64,000 bases of DNA from Chrysoporthe austroafricana. Taxonomy: Eukaryota > Ascomycota > Sordariomycetes > Diaporthales > Cryphonectriaceae. Within the stretch, counting starts at the first letter, position 1; each line of letters opens with the position of its first letter. This document shows positions 23,001 through 34,110 of this stretch, piece after piece. The translations under genes and the position numbers were made by a program. Location: contig JYIP02000001.1 in NCBI GenBank assembly GCA_001051155.2, positions 1,488,001-1,552,000 of the forward strand. Reading direction: 5' to 3'. Under the pieces are notes generated by a model. It searched no databases. It had not been told where the DNA came from and worked only from the letters and a program-made list of their open reading frames with translations.

Positions 23001-25007
23001 ATGGCGGCAAGAAAGCTGATGCAGGAGGTCGACAAGTGCTTCAAGAAAGTCACAGAGGGCATCCAAGAGTTCGACGAGATCTACGAGAAGATCGAGCAGG
23101 CGAGTAGCCAGGCGCAGAAAGAGAAGCTTGAGGACAGCCTCAAGAGGGAGATAAAGAAGCTTCAGAGACTGCGAGACCAGATCAAGACATGGGCTGCCAG
23201 TAACGACATCAAGGACAAGGGTCCTTTGATGGAGCAGAGGAAGCTGATTGAATCGAGGATGGAGAAGTTCAAGGCCGTCGAGAAGCTCATGAAGACCAAG
23301 GCGTTCTCCAAGGAGGGGCTGTCTGCCGCAGCCACTCTGGATCCCAAGGAGAAGGCCAAGATCGAGGCCGGTGACTTCCTCGGAACCCAGATCGATGAGC
23401 TGGAGCAACGCATCGAGGCTCTTGAGGCCGAGCGCGAAACCTTACAGTCCGCAAAGAAGAGCAAGAAGAGCAAGGATAACGCGGGGCGGATGGCCGAGAT
23501 CGACGACACCATCGAGAAGCACAAGTGGCATCAGGGCAAGCTCGAGCTGATACGGAGATCTCTCGTGAACGGCGGCGTGGATGCGGACCAGGTCAACGAC
23601 ATCAAGGACGCGATACAGTACTACGTACAGGAGGGCGAGTCCGTGGACTACGTGGAAGATGACACAATGTACGACGACTTGAATCTTGAGGAGGAGGAGG
23701 ACCAGTTCGGAATGATCCAGGAGAACGACAAAGTCTCTAGTCAGGACACGCAGTCTGTGCAGGACGACGTCCCTGAGGTGGAGGGGCGGTCCTCGAGCGC
23801 AGCAGCGAGGGGCAAGGAGAGGGCGCCGGTGGATGCTGCGAGTAATACGGCGAAGCCCAAGAGCTCTTCGCAACTCAAGTCACCGCTGCCAACGCTTGCA
23901 ACGCTGCACACGCCCACACTGCCGACCATCGGAAATGGTCCAGCAGCGAGCACCCCGGCCATGAAGCCAGCGTCAGTGCCAACAAGGCCTCCGGGTGAGG
24001 GGCTTAAGTATGCTTCAGCGGCAGCTGCAGCCGCGGACAAGAACAATGTTGGCATAGCGCCCTTGCCACCGCCACCGAGTGCGCATCCGGCAGTTGGGGT
24101 CTCTTCCTTCCCGGCGGGCCAGTCTAAGGCGAGCTCAACAAGCTCTCCCAGCGTGTCATCGATACAGATGGCAGCGTCTGCACCACTTGCGCCAGAGCAG
24201 AGACTAGCACCAGCACCAGTGCCAGCTCCATCAAGTACAGCTACACCTGCATCATCAACACCTAGACCCGATGCTCCTAGAGCAAAGCCGTCACGTGCCG
24301 CAGGAAAGGCGCCAGCTGTCGCCGAGCCCCCAGAGGCACCGAAGGCTGCTCGTACGAACGGCTTAACGAATGGAGTGAAGACCGCAGAGCCACAAGAGGA
24401 TGAGTCAATATATCACCTTCCCTCCTCGTTGGACGACTTGGTGGAATCGTGGGAGACGACAAAGTCAAATGCAAAGGCACCGCTGAGCGTCGCTACAGAA
24501 AGACTCGTGGCAGCTTCGAGAGAGACGGCACCCGATGTTGCGGACTCGGAACCCATCAGGATACATCAGCCGGAGTCCTGGTGGGACACGTCGGCAACCT
24601 GGCCCAAGGAGAGTCTGGCACTGGTTGATAATCCTGCACTATACCAGCCGGCCAAGGTAGACAATGATACGCTTTTCTACGCCTTCTACTACAAGCAAGG
24701 GTCTTACCAACAATACCTGTCAGCGAAAGCCCTTAAGGACCAAGCATGGCGGTTTCACAAGCAATATCAGACCTGGTTCCAGAGACATGAAGAGCCAAAA
24801 AACATCACGGAGGAGTTTGAGCAAGGCACCTACCGTTTTTTCGATTATGAATCGACCTGGTTAGTTCACCTGTGCTGAGTCTTCCGCGGTTGTTTTCATT
24901 TGCGTACACTCATATTGTCGGGACGCCATTACTGACGTATCTACAGGATGAACCGTAGGAAGGCTGATTTCAAGTTCGCGTACAAATTCCTGGAGGATGA
25001 GGTATAG
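23001..25007 (+). CDS. NOT3: CCR4-NOT complex subunit NOT3/NOT5
   Basis: Two exons, 23001-24859 and 24947-25007, 639 residues. Scaffold subunit of the CCR4-NOT deadenylase complex, which shortens mRNA poly(A) tails. The N-terminal Not3 domain (about 1-235) starts MAARKLMQEVDKCFKKV and is a long charged coiled coil. An acidic patch and a low-complexity Ser/Pro/Ala linker (about 240-470) follow. The C-terminal NOT2/3/5 box (about 560-639) contains FYAFYYKQGSYQQYLSAKAL and ends in KFLEDEV. The last exon is just 61 nt and completes the conserved TWMNRRKADF junction; without splicing the frame ends prematurely with a non-conserved VHLC. The ATG at 23001 is chosen over an upstream in-frame codon because family proteins begin here. 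Confidence 0.95.
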
Positions 25008-28000
25008 GTACGCAGTTCTTGGGATGGAGTGGCAATGACCTATTACGGTACAATACATGTAGACATACAGACACAACAGTATCAACTTCAGGTGCGATAC
25101 TCTTCTGACAGCTTTCGGCGGCAGTGATAGGCTGTAGCAAAGAGCCATACGCTCGCTGCCTTTCATCAGTTCGTTATTATGTTGCCACCTGTGAGATTAC
25201 CGCCCGTGTGCCGTGGGCATCATCGCCTCAGCAATGACTACTGGTAGAATAGTCTTCTACGGGATGTCGCATGTAAGATATCATCATGCTTGGTCGTCTT
25301 CTGCAGTGCTTGCAGTGTCTGTGCGGTCTGTGGTCATGTGGAATGCATTGCCTCATGAGATGAATAGTGAAAAGCCTCTGCATGAGGCTGGGCCGGTCTT
25401 CCTTCCTATCTTTGCCTTCCGCCCCACTCTCTTCGGGGGGAGGGGGAGTCGCTGGCTTGATGTTGGTGTCCTCACTGTCTTGCCTCCCACAAATTATGTC
25501 TCGAGCATCTCACTTTGGGTGGTCCGCTCCGTTTGCCCTACTTTAAGCGCCTTGCTCTTGGATGTTCAACCTCAGGATTCAGCCCTCTCATCCGCTCATA
25601 TGATATACTGCTACCCGGCAGTCTGGTCGAGACACATACCACTAGCTGACACTAAGACCTCAGCGACGCAAGCTGCACGTCCGGATAGGGACATCGGTCA
25701 GTTTGGCATGCAGCGTACAGCCACATTCGCTGGGTACAACACCCAAACGTGAAGAGGAAGCCTTCCCATCCCGGGGCCGCAGCAGTTGTGTGGCTGCTTG
25801 ACGAGGGTGCCAATCCACGAGACTGTTGCGCATGCAGCATGGTACACACAGGAAGCACCAGCCTGGATCTACTAGTGCAACGAGTTTCTGCCTCCGGCTG
25901 CAGACAGCCTCAGCGCCACGCAACATGGATGTCTGTACCTGTTCGCCTTCTAGAACTCCATGGTGACTGCATGCTCGCGATGTCAGAGTCCTTTCGCCTT
26001 CTAAGAAGGCATGGCGTTCAACAAGCCCACGAATCCTGGGTAGTCCTCTGAGGCATTCCTGCAGGTTGGCAAGGCTGCCACGCCTGCCACGCCTGCCACG
26101 CCTGTCGTTAACACCGTGGGAATCGGGAGCATGCATCGCTGCCCGAATGCGAACCCCCGGAGTCCCCGCTGCGGCCTGGACATAAAGAGACCTGGTATAT
26201 TAGGCTATGTTTGCCTTCCTATATGCATGGTCTTGCTGAATTCCTTTTTTCTGCCTTGCGTCCTTAATTGTTATTCTTCCCCCTTGAGGCGCGACGGGTG
26301 GTGGCTATGTCAGCCAATGCCCTGCTGTTCGTCGGCCTGGCTGCCTTCGGACGTGAGAGGTTGCGCATTCACTGCCCTGATGCCTAAGATGACGTGCAGC
26401 AATTGCAGGGAGCTCTGGCATCGGGTACTGTTTTGTCTCTCTCACTTTGGAGTGCCGATCTGCCGCTGCAGGGCTTCCTAGCTGTCGATCGAGGCTGAGG
26501 GGCAGTGACGCTTTACACAAGATCGGCTGCCAGACTGTGGCTCGGGCCCAATAACCACACAGCCCGCATGCCTACCAAAACAGTCCTGGTATTCCGAACC
26601 CGATGCTCATATAGTTTTGGCACAGTAAGCCCGTCAGACGCCAGCCCCCATGGCCTCAACGAGATGCTGATATTGCCCTGCAGATTTTCAGACTGATGTC
26701 CACCACTCGGTCGGTCGCCATGATGGGCCTCCGCCGCCGCCGGCCGCGCCCGCATCATGGCACCCATTGCTTCCCCAGATCCTGGTCTTATGGATCTGGG
26801 GTACGCATATGGGATGTCTTCGACGGAGGTCATTGATGCGGCCGGGTCCGAGGCGGCAGGACCGCAGCCGAGTCTCCCGAACGGTATGCCGTACTAGTTG
26901 ATTGGTTTTTAAGACCCAACCAAGCCTGAGGGATATATGCGACCGGCGCCAAGAGTGCGAGGGCCTCGTGCTCAGTAACTCGGTAAACAACGAGGGAATT
27001 TGTGAGCGGCCTCAGCCCCGGCTGAGGTTCAAGGTTGCACCCCAATGACTAAATGGCCTGTCATCGAATCGGAGGCGAAGTCTTCCCCGACTTCCTCCGC
27101 TGACCGTGACCACCTCAGCGCCGTGGAGATCCATGAAGAAGCCCCAGCGTGGTACCGCCTCGCCGCCGCGGCGCTTCCCAATGATATGCCAGGCAAACAC
27201 ACAGTCGTGTCTTTTCGAGGCGTCCTGGTCGGGCGTTGTGCCAGATGTGGGTCGAGCGAACCATGCCGAGCCACCACTTCCTAATCGCAGGAGACTGGTA
27301 ATTGCATGTGCGCATACGTATGTGCCACATCGTACGCAGGTGCATGACCTTGAGGATGAATGCGGCGTCTCGCCTAACAGCCTACAGTGAGGCCTCCACG
27401 CGTCGAAGATACTGTATCGTGCTGACTTGATGTCCAGCCCGCCTCGACGACATCACTTCTCCCACCTCGCCAGCCTTAAGGCAACCACACCCTTTCACCC
27501 ACCCCTACCAATGTGCAGCTCACATCAATCTAGGCTGATTGGCGCCGTCTTTCTGAGATACTGGTCTCAATCGCAGCTGCCCCTTTCGGCGACCGTTTTT
27601 CAACGTGCTCGTTGATCACTTTGGGTTGTCCAAACGAGGCCGAGAGGGGGGATCATGCCTCCTTCTGGACCCTGAACCATTCAACACAAGCAAACAAAAT
27701 GGCGCACTCGTCGATGTCGAAGTCGGTGTGCCATCTGCGTGATCAAGCGGTCACCCATGTCCCCGTCCCAACTTCCAGGCGCCACACAGACGCAGGCGCG
27801 CATGTTCAACGTGGGCGCCTCAGCCATTCTGCAACCTGGTTCGTCCCGATCTGGGTCTCACCACCTGCACACCACCACTCTGTATGCTTCCCTTTTGACT
27901 ACAACCGTTTATGGTCATCGTACCCTACCCCGTCGCATAACTTTATTCGACTTCAGGCATCCGCTTGTCAGCCCTGTTGAATCCATTAGGAACTGCATGA

Positions 28001-28926
28001 TCGGACGGCCTCACCGGACAACGCACAGGCAAGTCCTGGCTGGTTGACCGTCCTCATCTCAACCTACCTCACTATCACAATCGCAGGTAGCCAGCTTGCA
28101 TAGCCCTGTTCTACTATGCCGTTCTTGCACTTTCGCTTCCTGTCCCCGGTCCCCGTTCCACGCTGGCTCCTTTCCTACTGCTGATACTGACGGGGGCTCA
28201 CCAAGCCTTGATCCACTCGCATGCCATCACGGACAGCTGGCCTCCTGTTAGCTTTTCTCCACTTGGCCCTACTGCAACTCAATCGTGCCTGTCTTTGCAT
28301 ATCTGCATCGCGTTGTTGAAGAGGGCTGGTTTCAAGTTGGCTGCCTAACCTGTAGAACCCGGGGGGTCTACCTGCAGGTTGAGAACCTCCGCTCTGGTTC
28401 ATATCCATGTCTGACACATGGTACATTACGGATGCTTTCGTCTCATATAACGGCTCGGGTGAAGAAGGGAATGTCGACAGCCAGATAGTCCTGCACATTA
28501 TATGCCTCATCCCCAGACACACATAGGCAACGAATACACTGTGACGACAAGAGCAAACACGCGAGTGACATCGACCAATGGATCAGACATTATTCACCTT
28601 CACCTCGAGTCCCTCCGTACTGTTTGCCCCCGCCTCACCTATCAGAAGTGTTGGATCTCAAGCCTCGCCGTGGACAGACTTGTCCGGGCTATGGCAAGCT
28701 GCGATCGACGTTGCGCGCTGGCTCATCTTTACAAATATCTGTGTAGGGACGACGACGCCCTTGTGATCAGGTCTGATGGTTCCAACGAGTATTCGACTCC
28801 CCACGCACCAGATCCCCTTCCTGTTTTGTACCTTGAAAGTCTTATACCCCTTCGCCCTTACTATACACCCACCACTGCATACATCCTCCTCTTGTGATTG
28901 CTTGCTGGCTGCCCCTGCACGACATC
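25008..28926. other. Long intergenic region / leader of zinc-finger gene
   Basis: About 3.9 kb with several frames of 100-180 codons on both strands but no domain or family similarity. A 9-bp tandem repeat sits at 26075-26104. From about 27.4 kb the sequence becomes C/T- and CA-rich and probably contains the promoter and long 5' leader of the zinc-finger gene. Confidence 0.45.
26075..26104. repeat. 9-bp tandem repeat, 3.3 copies
   Basis: Exact tandem copies of CTGCCACGC from 26075, ending with a partial CTG. Simple tandem repeat in non-coding DNA. Confidence 0.9.
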
Positions 28927-29951
28927 ATGAACTATCAGCAGCATCACGACCAGAACCACCGGCAGAGGCGGGAAAAGCCTACTGCCACTGCTTGGAGCGA
29001 GTCTGCCGTCTTCGACAGCACGGACTTGGGTTACTCGTATAATTACAACACAGAACCTTTGCAGCGGACCCCCAGCTCGAACTTATCCTACGATTCCTAC
29101 CCTAGCGGCAGCTATGGTGGGCACTCCATGCAATGGAGTAATTCGAGGACTTCCAACTCAACAACAGGCTATAACAACCCTTCATCGCCTCTAACTGGCG
29201 TTAACCCGAGCGTTCTGCAACATCATTACAACAATAACAATTGCTCCCCCACGTCGGGCTACAACCAGAATCAGATTTGGCAGACCAATGGCAGTGTTCC
29301 GGCATCAGGCCAACACGGATTCGACTGGCCGCAGGCGAGCACTCCGGTATACGGAAGCCAGCCTCAGTATTCGCCCATGACGGTTGATTCGCCATCGCCA
29401 GGCGTTGACAAGTGAGTTCCAAGCTGCTTCTCTTCACTTAAGCCATCGGAATGTCTCCGTTCGAAGGCAATGTATATCACTCGAGGCTGACCGACTTGTG
29501 CAGCCGAACGGACAAGTATCAATGCATACATCCAGGTTGCGAAGCCGAGCCCTTCTCGAGGAGCGCAGATCTTGGCCGGCATGTCAAGCACGTGCACGGT
29601 TCGAGAGACCAGCTTGAAGCTTGGTTCTGCGACTACAAGACCTGTCCACGCTCCAAGAATGCTCACCTGTCTTCGAGCTCATCACAAGGCAACGTCCCTT
29701 TCACCCGCAAAGATCATTACAAAGCCCATCTGCGCGAGTTCCACAAGGAGCCTCTGCCTAAGCGCAATATCAAGGACGACCCAACATGGACCAGTGGTAA
29801 GCATTTCAAAGAGGATTGGTTTCGTTGCCTCAAGTGCTTGAAGAGAAATTGGATCAAGAAGAGTGCCGGGTACGTTTGCGAAAAATGCAATACGGTGTTG
29901 GAGAAGGAGGTCCAGGACGAGCGGTACAAGAGACTGTATTCGTACCAGTGA
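28927..29951 (+). CDS. C2H2 zinc-finger protein, 310 aa
   Basis: Two exons, 28927-29411 and 29504-29951, joined over a 92-bp GT-AG intron. The first 160 residues are Asn/Ser/Tyr/Gln-rich and look disordered, as in many fungal transcription factors. After the junction comes a C2H2 finger with C169, C174, H188 and H193. A second zinc site uses C204 and C209, then a Ser-rich insert of about 20 residues, and H237 and H242. A third cysteine cluster, CLKC and CEKC about 17 residues apart near the C-terminus, could form a zinc ribbon. The likely role is nucleic-acid binding, probably transcriptional; I do not recognise an orthologue, so targets are unknown. The gene ends LYSYQ. Confidence 0.85.
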
Positions 29952-31695
29952 AGTGCAACATCCGCACCGACCTACAACCTCACCAAGACCGCCATACAGT
30001 CTCCGTCTCAACAAGTGGGCCTCAGCCTTGACGGCCTGCAGCTCAAATCTAACTCACCTCCGGCCGTCCTCCGAGGGTCATTGTCGATCTGACCACCATC
30101 TCGTCGCCATCAAGGTTCAGGACCACCGGACGCCGCATAAGCCACATCAGCAGTCACAGCCTCAAACTTTTACTAACACGAGGCTGCCCAATCACAGCAC
30201 TCCACGACGTCCCCATCATCCACTTCCACTTTGTCCACTTGACGCCTCGTTATTGCCTTAACAGACAACTCTCGCATCGCCTTCTCCATAAATGAAAAAG
30301 GGGAGGGGGAAACGAATTAATAAAAAAAATCACAAAAAAAACCCCCCAAAAACCAAAAGGGTGGAATAGGGCGCATGGCGCGCTTAGTCGGGACTGCGGC
30401 ATCGATTCAAATTTTTTTGCCTAGGTGTACTTGCTTAAGATTCAGATGCGTCGGGATCCGACCTGTCATTTCATCTCGGGGCTCTTTTAGTATTCTAAAA
30501 GATGTCGGGCTTCAACGCCTGCCTCCACAACACACTAGCCTCTCTCTGGTCTCCTCATCTTGCAAGTGCAGATAAGCAGGGCAAACGGAGATTGGTGACC
30601 TTCTGTATTTCTGATAATATGCCATCCGCTTACATGTCGTTGAACTGGGCTATACTTGGCCTTTTTATTGTCTATTCTGTTTTTTTTTTTTTTTTCTTCT
30701 CTCTCTCTCTATTTATTGTTGCTCTTCGTGGATTGTCTGGTCAGTGAATACGGCGTTCTTGGCTGAGGAGATACGTTTTCGAGAGGGCTACGTGACAGGC
30801 GTCAAGGCAGGACGATAGGCGTATTCAAGAGTGCGAGGCTGAGCATCCGTGGTTCCTGGGGTTGGGGGGGATGGGGTGTCACACATTACGGACTCCGGGA
30901 TCTTCATGGCGCAAATTAGATTGGTCACACAGGTGAGGCGGGGAGTCTGGGTCCTTCAGCGGATGCCTCCTAGAGAATTATTCCGCACGGCGTCTACCGG
31001 TAGACCCCAGATGTGGGTTCTCGGACATCTTCTGTACATTAGTTTCGGTGGATTTGGGAGTTTACAGATGCAGGCAAGATTTCCTAGTCAGCGATCTCAG
31101 AGACAAAATCGAAGAAATTCACTAGGACTGTCTGGATGTCCGTGCGATAGCTGCTGCATGATGACCCCAACGTCCCTGTCCTCGGAGACGGCCCCATCTC
31201 CACCTGTTTCTCTGGGTTGTGAATGCCTGAAATTTAATTCGGTCCCAGTCTTCGGGGATGCGCTGTCGCTGCTTGGACCTAGCGTGACAATCACCGACAG
31301 CCGCTGAGGCCACGAGCATTCGACATGAAGTCAGACCGGTGAGGGGTGCAGGGATGAAGGAGGGGGAAAGACCGGTGATGAGAACTGCTGCGCAGTCATT
31401 GGAGAGATCGTCTGTATGGCGTCGACAAGATCTCCTCATCGAGGGTCAAATCTGCCGTACGACATCTGCGATGCAACGCATTACCGACTCACGCTTAGAT
31501 CGGGGGGATCTAGACGTCATTCAGCACCAAGTATTGGATATGTCTATGCATCATAAATAGGCCGGCGGGCTGTATAGGTTGACGCCGTTCTTGGTAGCTA
31601 GCCGTCCTCTTTTCGAGTGCAGACCTCTGTAGTTTGTGTTTGTGCAGAACCTAGAAAATAGCCGCGGATCTCACCTACGGTCACCCTACCCAGAG
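29952..31695. other. Intergenic / no supported gene
   Basis: About 1.7 kb. Contains an A/G/C homopolymer-rich block at 30296-30362, a 16-base T run at 30680-30695 followed by TC repeats, and G-rich tracts near 30860. Open frames lack family similarity. The right end should hold the promoter of the propeller-protein gene. Confidence 0.5.
30680..30695. repeat. Poly(T) run followed by CT repeat
   Basis: Sixteen consecutive T then CTTCTCTCTCTCTC; low-complexity tract in non-coding DNA. Confidence 0.85.
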
Positions 31696-32814
31696 ATGCA
31701 CCTTGGTCCGCTCGCAGCCGTGACCGGCATCCTCACGCTCTGCCGGGCGGTGACGGACCCTCGGGTCTAGGTGGCGCTGACCCTAGAGACGCCCAGTAAC
31801 GGGATCTCCACGACCCCCTCCGGGCGCCTCTTCGTACTCTACGCGCGCGTGGACGGCACGCAGGCGCAGGGGCTACCGGAGGTGGTGGAGTGGGTCAACG
31901 GCACGGGGGTGCCCTACCCGGACGCGGCGTGGAACTCGTATGCGGGCCCCTCGTCGGACCTGGCGACGACGCTGGTCCGGGTCAACGCGCAGCGGATCGG
32001 GCCGGAAGGGGACCTCTGGCTGGTGGACACGGGCAGCCCCGGGTTCGGCAGCCCGGTGCTCCTGCCGGAGGGCCCGAAGCTGGTGGTCGTGGACCTGCGG
32101 ACGGACACGGTGCGGCGGGTGTACCCCATGGGCAACGTCACCAAGAGCTCCAGCCTACTGGACGACATCCGGTTCCACCCGGCGGCGGGGACGGCGTACC
32201 TGACGGACGCGGGCGCGGGGGCGCTGATCGTGCTGGACCTAGCGACGGGGCGAGCGGCGCGGGTGCTGGACGGCGACGCGTCGACGGGGGCGTTCACACC
32301 GGCGTCGGGCGAGGGCGTGCTGCTGCGATCCAGCGCGGGCGCGCCGCAGTACATCACGGCGGACCAGCTCGAGGTGTCGCCGGACGGCGCGCACCTGCAC
32401 TGGCAGCCGGCGAGCGGGGGCATGTTCCGGATCGAGACGGGGCTGCTCGACGCGGCGCTGTACAACTCGTCGCTGGCGACGACGCTGGGCGGGTATGTGG
32501 AGCCGTTCGCGCTGACGCCCAGCACGGGCGGGACGGCGGTGGACGCGGAGGGGAGCATCTACGTCAGCGACACGGACCGGCAGGCGGTCGAGAAGGTGTA
32601 CGCGAACGGCTCGCGGACGACACTGGTGCGGGACGAGAGGCTGCTGTGGGTGGACGCCATGTGGATCGACGCGCGGGGGACGCTGTGGATGCCGGCGGCG
32701 CAGCTGAACCGGGGCGCGCCGTTCAGCCCCGGGGGCGTGAGCCGGATCGTCAAGCCGCTGCACGTTTATACGATCGATATCGGGGTCGGCCCTTCGGCCA
32801 TCGATCATGCCTGA
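31696..32814 (+). CDS. MRJP/yellow-like secreted propeller protein, interrupted by in-frame TAG
   Basis: The main open part (31771-32814, about 348 codons) encodes a beta-propeller-like protein resembling the major royal jelly/yellow family of fungi: LWLVDTGSPG, DIRFHPAAGTAYLTDAGAGA and SIYVSDTDRQAVEKVY are typical blade segments. An ATG at 31696 opens the same frame 75 bases upstream with MHLGPLAAVTGILTLCRA, a good secretion signal. The TAG at 31768-31770 lies between the two parts. Either the gene is inactivated, or the base is an error, or an unrecognised splice removes it; a 54-bp GTGACC...CTAG intron at 31717-31770 keeps frame but destroys the signal peptide. Third codon positions are nearly all G or C, clearly more than in neighbouring genes. 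Enzymatic activity of the family in fungi is unclear (lactonase-like folds). Confidence 0.65.
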
Positions 32815-32943
32815 ACTGTGCCGGTGTTTTTTTTTTGGGGGGGGGGGAAGAGACACTGGGGGTTGCATATGGTGGTGCTGGCTGTGGGCTGAATTGGTCT
32901 GGAGATTCGATGAGTGAGGGTGAATAACAAGTCGATGAGGTGT

Positions 32944-32967
32944 GGATTGGATTGGATTGGATTGGAT
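32944..32967. repeat. GGATT pentamer tandem repeat
   Basis: Nearly five exact copies of GGATT, in non-coding DNA downstream of the propeller-protein gene. Confidence 0.9.
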
Positions 32968-34058
32968 GGCCTGTGATGCTTGCTGGGGGTTGACCCGTTG
33001 ACCCCTGCACGTGCCTTGGTGCCCTGCTCTTCCCCGGATTCATCTCCGCCTTCCAGGGGGCGCTAGCGGGATGCGGGGAAGATCCAGTGGTGGTCTGGTG
33101 CTGGCTGCCCCCTGTACCATAATACCATAGTACCATAACTACTCTGTAAGCACCCTGTAGTGTATTAGGCTACTGAGTACATGCTGGCCGGCTGCGCAGG
33201 AGGAGGAGCAGAGCCGCCTGGTCAGACCAGAGCGGTGGTGTCTCTCTGTCTCTACCGCCATGCCGTTATCTCGTTCGAGTACCTGGCCACCAGAGAGGCC
33301 TGCCTCCAGGGCAGGTATCCTGCATGGTCCGTCGTGCGCGGCGCATCCTCGGCCGAGCTGCAAGCCTCCCAATGCGGCGCGCCGGGAGCTGTTGCAGGTG
33401 TGTGGAACCGCTTCCAGTCACGCCAGGTGTTCGCGCCAGGTGTCCGCACCCATCGTTCGAGGCCGTGAGGAGAAGCCGGGGCCCAGAAGAGCTTCACCTG
33501 CCCTCGATGAAAAAGGGCCCCGGCGCCCCAGCAAACCAGGCCCTTTTCCCTCTGCTCGACCACAGACCGCGCCGTCAACACAATCGTCCGTCAACATCAG
33601 AATATTACCAATCCCTTCCTCGCCTCCGCTCAGCGGCTGGACCACTTCCGCACTCGGAGCGGCTTGATATCCACAGGAGCTCTGAGAGCACGCCTCGGCT
33701 CCACATTTTTGGCCGGTCGTAACGCCGACCGAATTTCGACCCTCTGCAGCTCTTTTAGACCCTCGGCCGCCTTTTTTTTTCCCACGGCTCCTTGAACACG
33801 AAGGGGGGCAACGTCACGTCACCAGCAAGAACCAGGCGCCAGAGACCTGATTCTGCACGTTCCTCCTCTCCGGCTTCCTTTCTCGGTCCAGGAGATCGCA
33901 CCAAGGAGCTGCGCTGCCCAGCTTACCTCTGTTGTGTCGCAACCGACCACGCCTAGCCAACATCGCTCGTCATCCGTCCTGCAGCGGACTCATACCTGAC
34001 GTACCTGACGCACCTAGGGGCAGAAAGAAGACAGCTCCTCCGTGCCGTTTCCTGCAGC

Positions 34059-34064
34059 ATATAA
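34059..34064 (+). promoter_or_regulatory. TATA-like element upstream of IDP1
   Basis: ATATAA about 47 bp upstream of the first IDP1 ATG, followed by a CT-rich stretch up to the start codon. Its closeness to the ATG means it could serve the shorter transcript; this is inference. Confidence 0.3.
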
Positions 34065-34110
34065 CCCCTAAGCTCACTCTCCTTTCTCGACCCCCGCGCA
34101 GCAAGCCATC

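Larger units (their letters stand above)
32815..34110. other. Intergenic, promoter of IDP1
   Basis: About 1.3 kb with a T10/G11 run at 32827-32847, a GGATT pentamer repeat at 32944-32967, ACCATA repeats near 33117-33138, and a CT-rich stretch just before the IDP1 ATG. No supported gene. Confidence 0.5.

Noticed and set aside
25213..25752. 179-codon plus-strand frame
   Set aside because: No recognisable family, no splice-consistent extension, and an unusual composition for a protein.
26075..26104. Short direct repeats considered as CRISPR-like
   Set aside because: Units are 9 bp, directly adjacent and without spacers, in a eukaryotic genome: a simple tandem repeat.
31890..32927. 345-codon plus-strand frame in a second frame
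   Set aside because: Gly/Arg/Ala-rich shadow of the GC-rich propeller gene, whose own frame has clear blade motifs.
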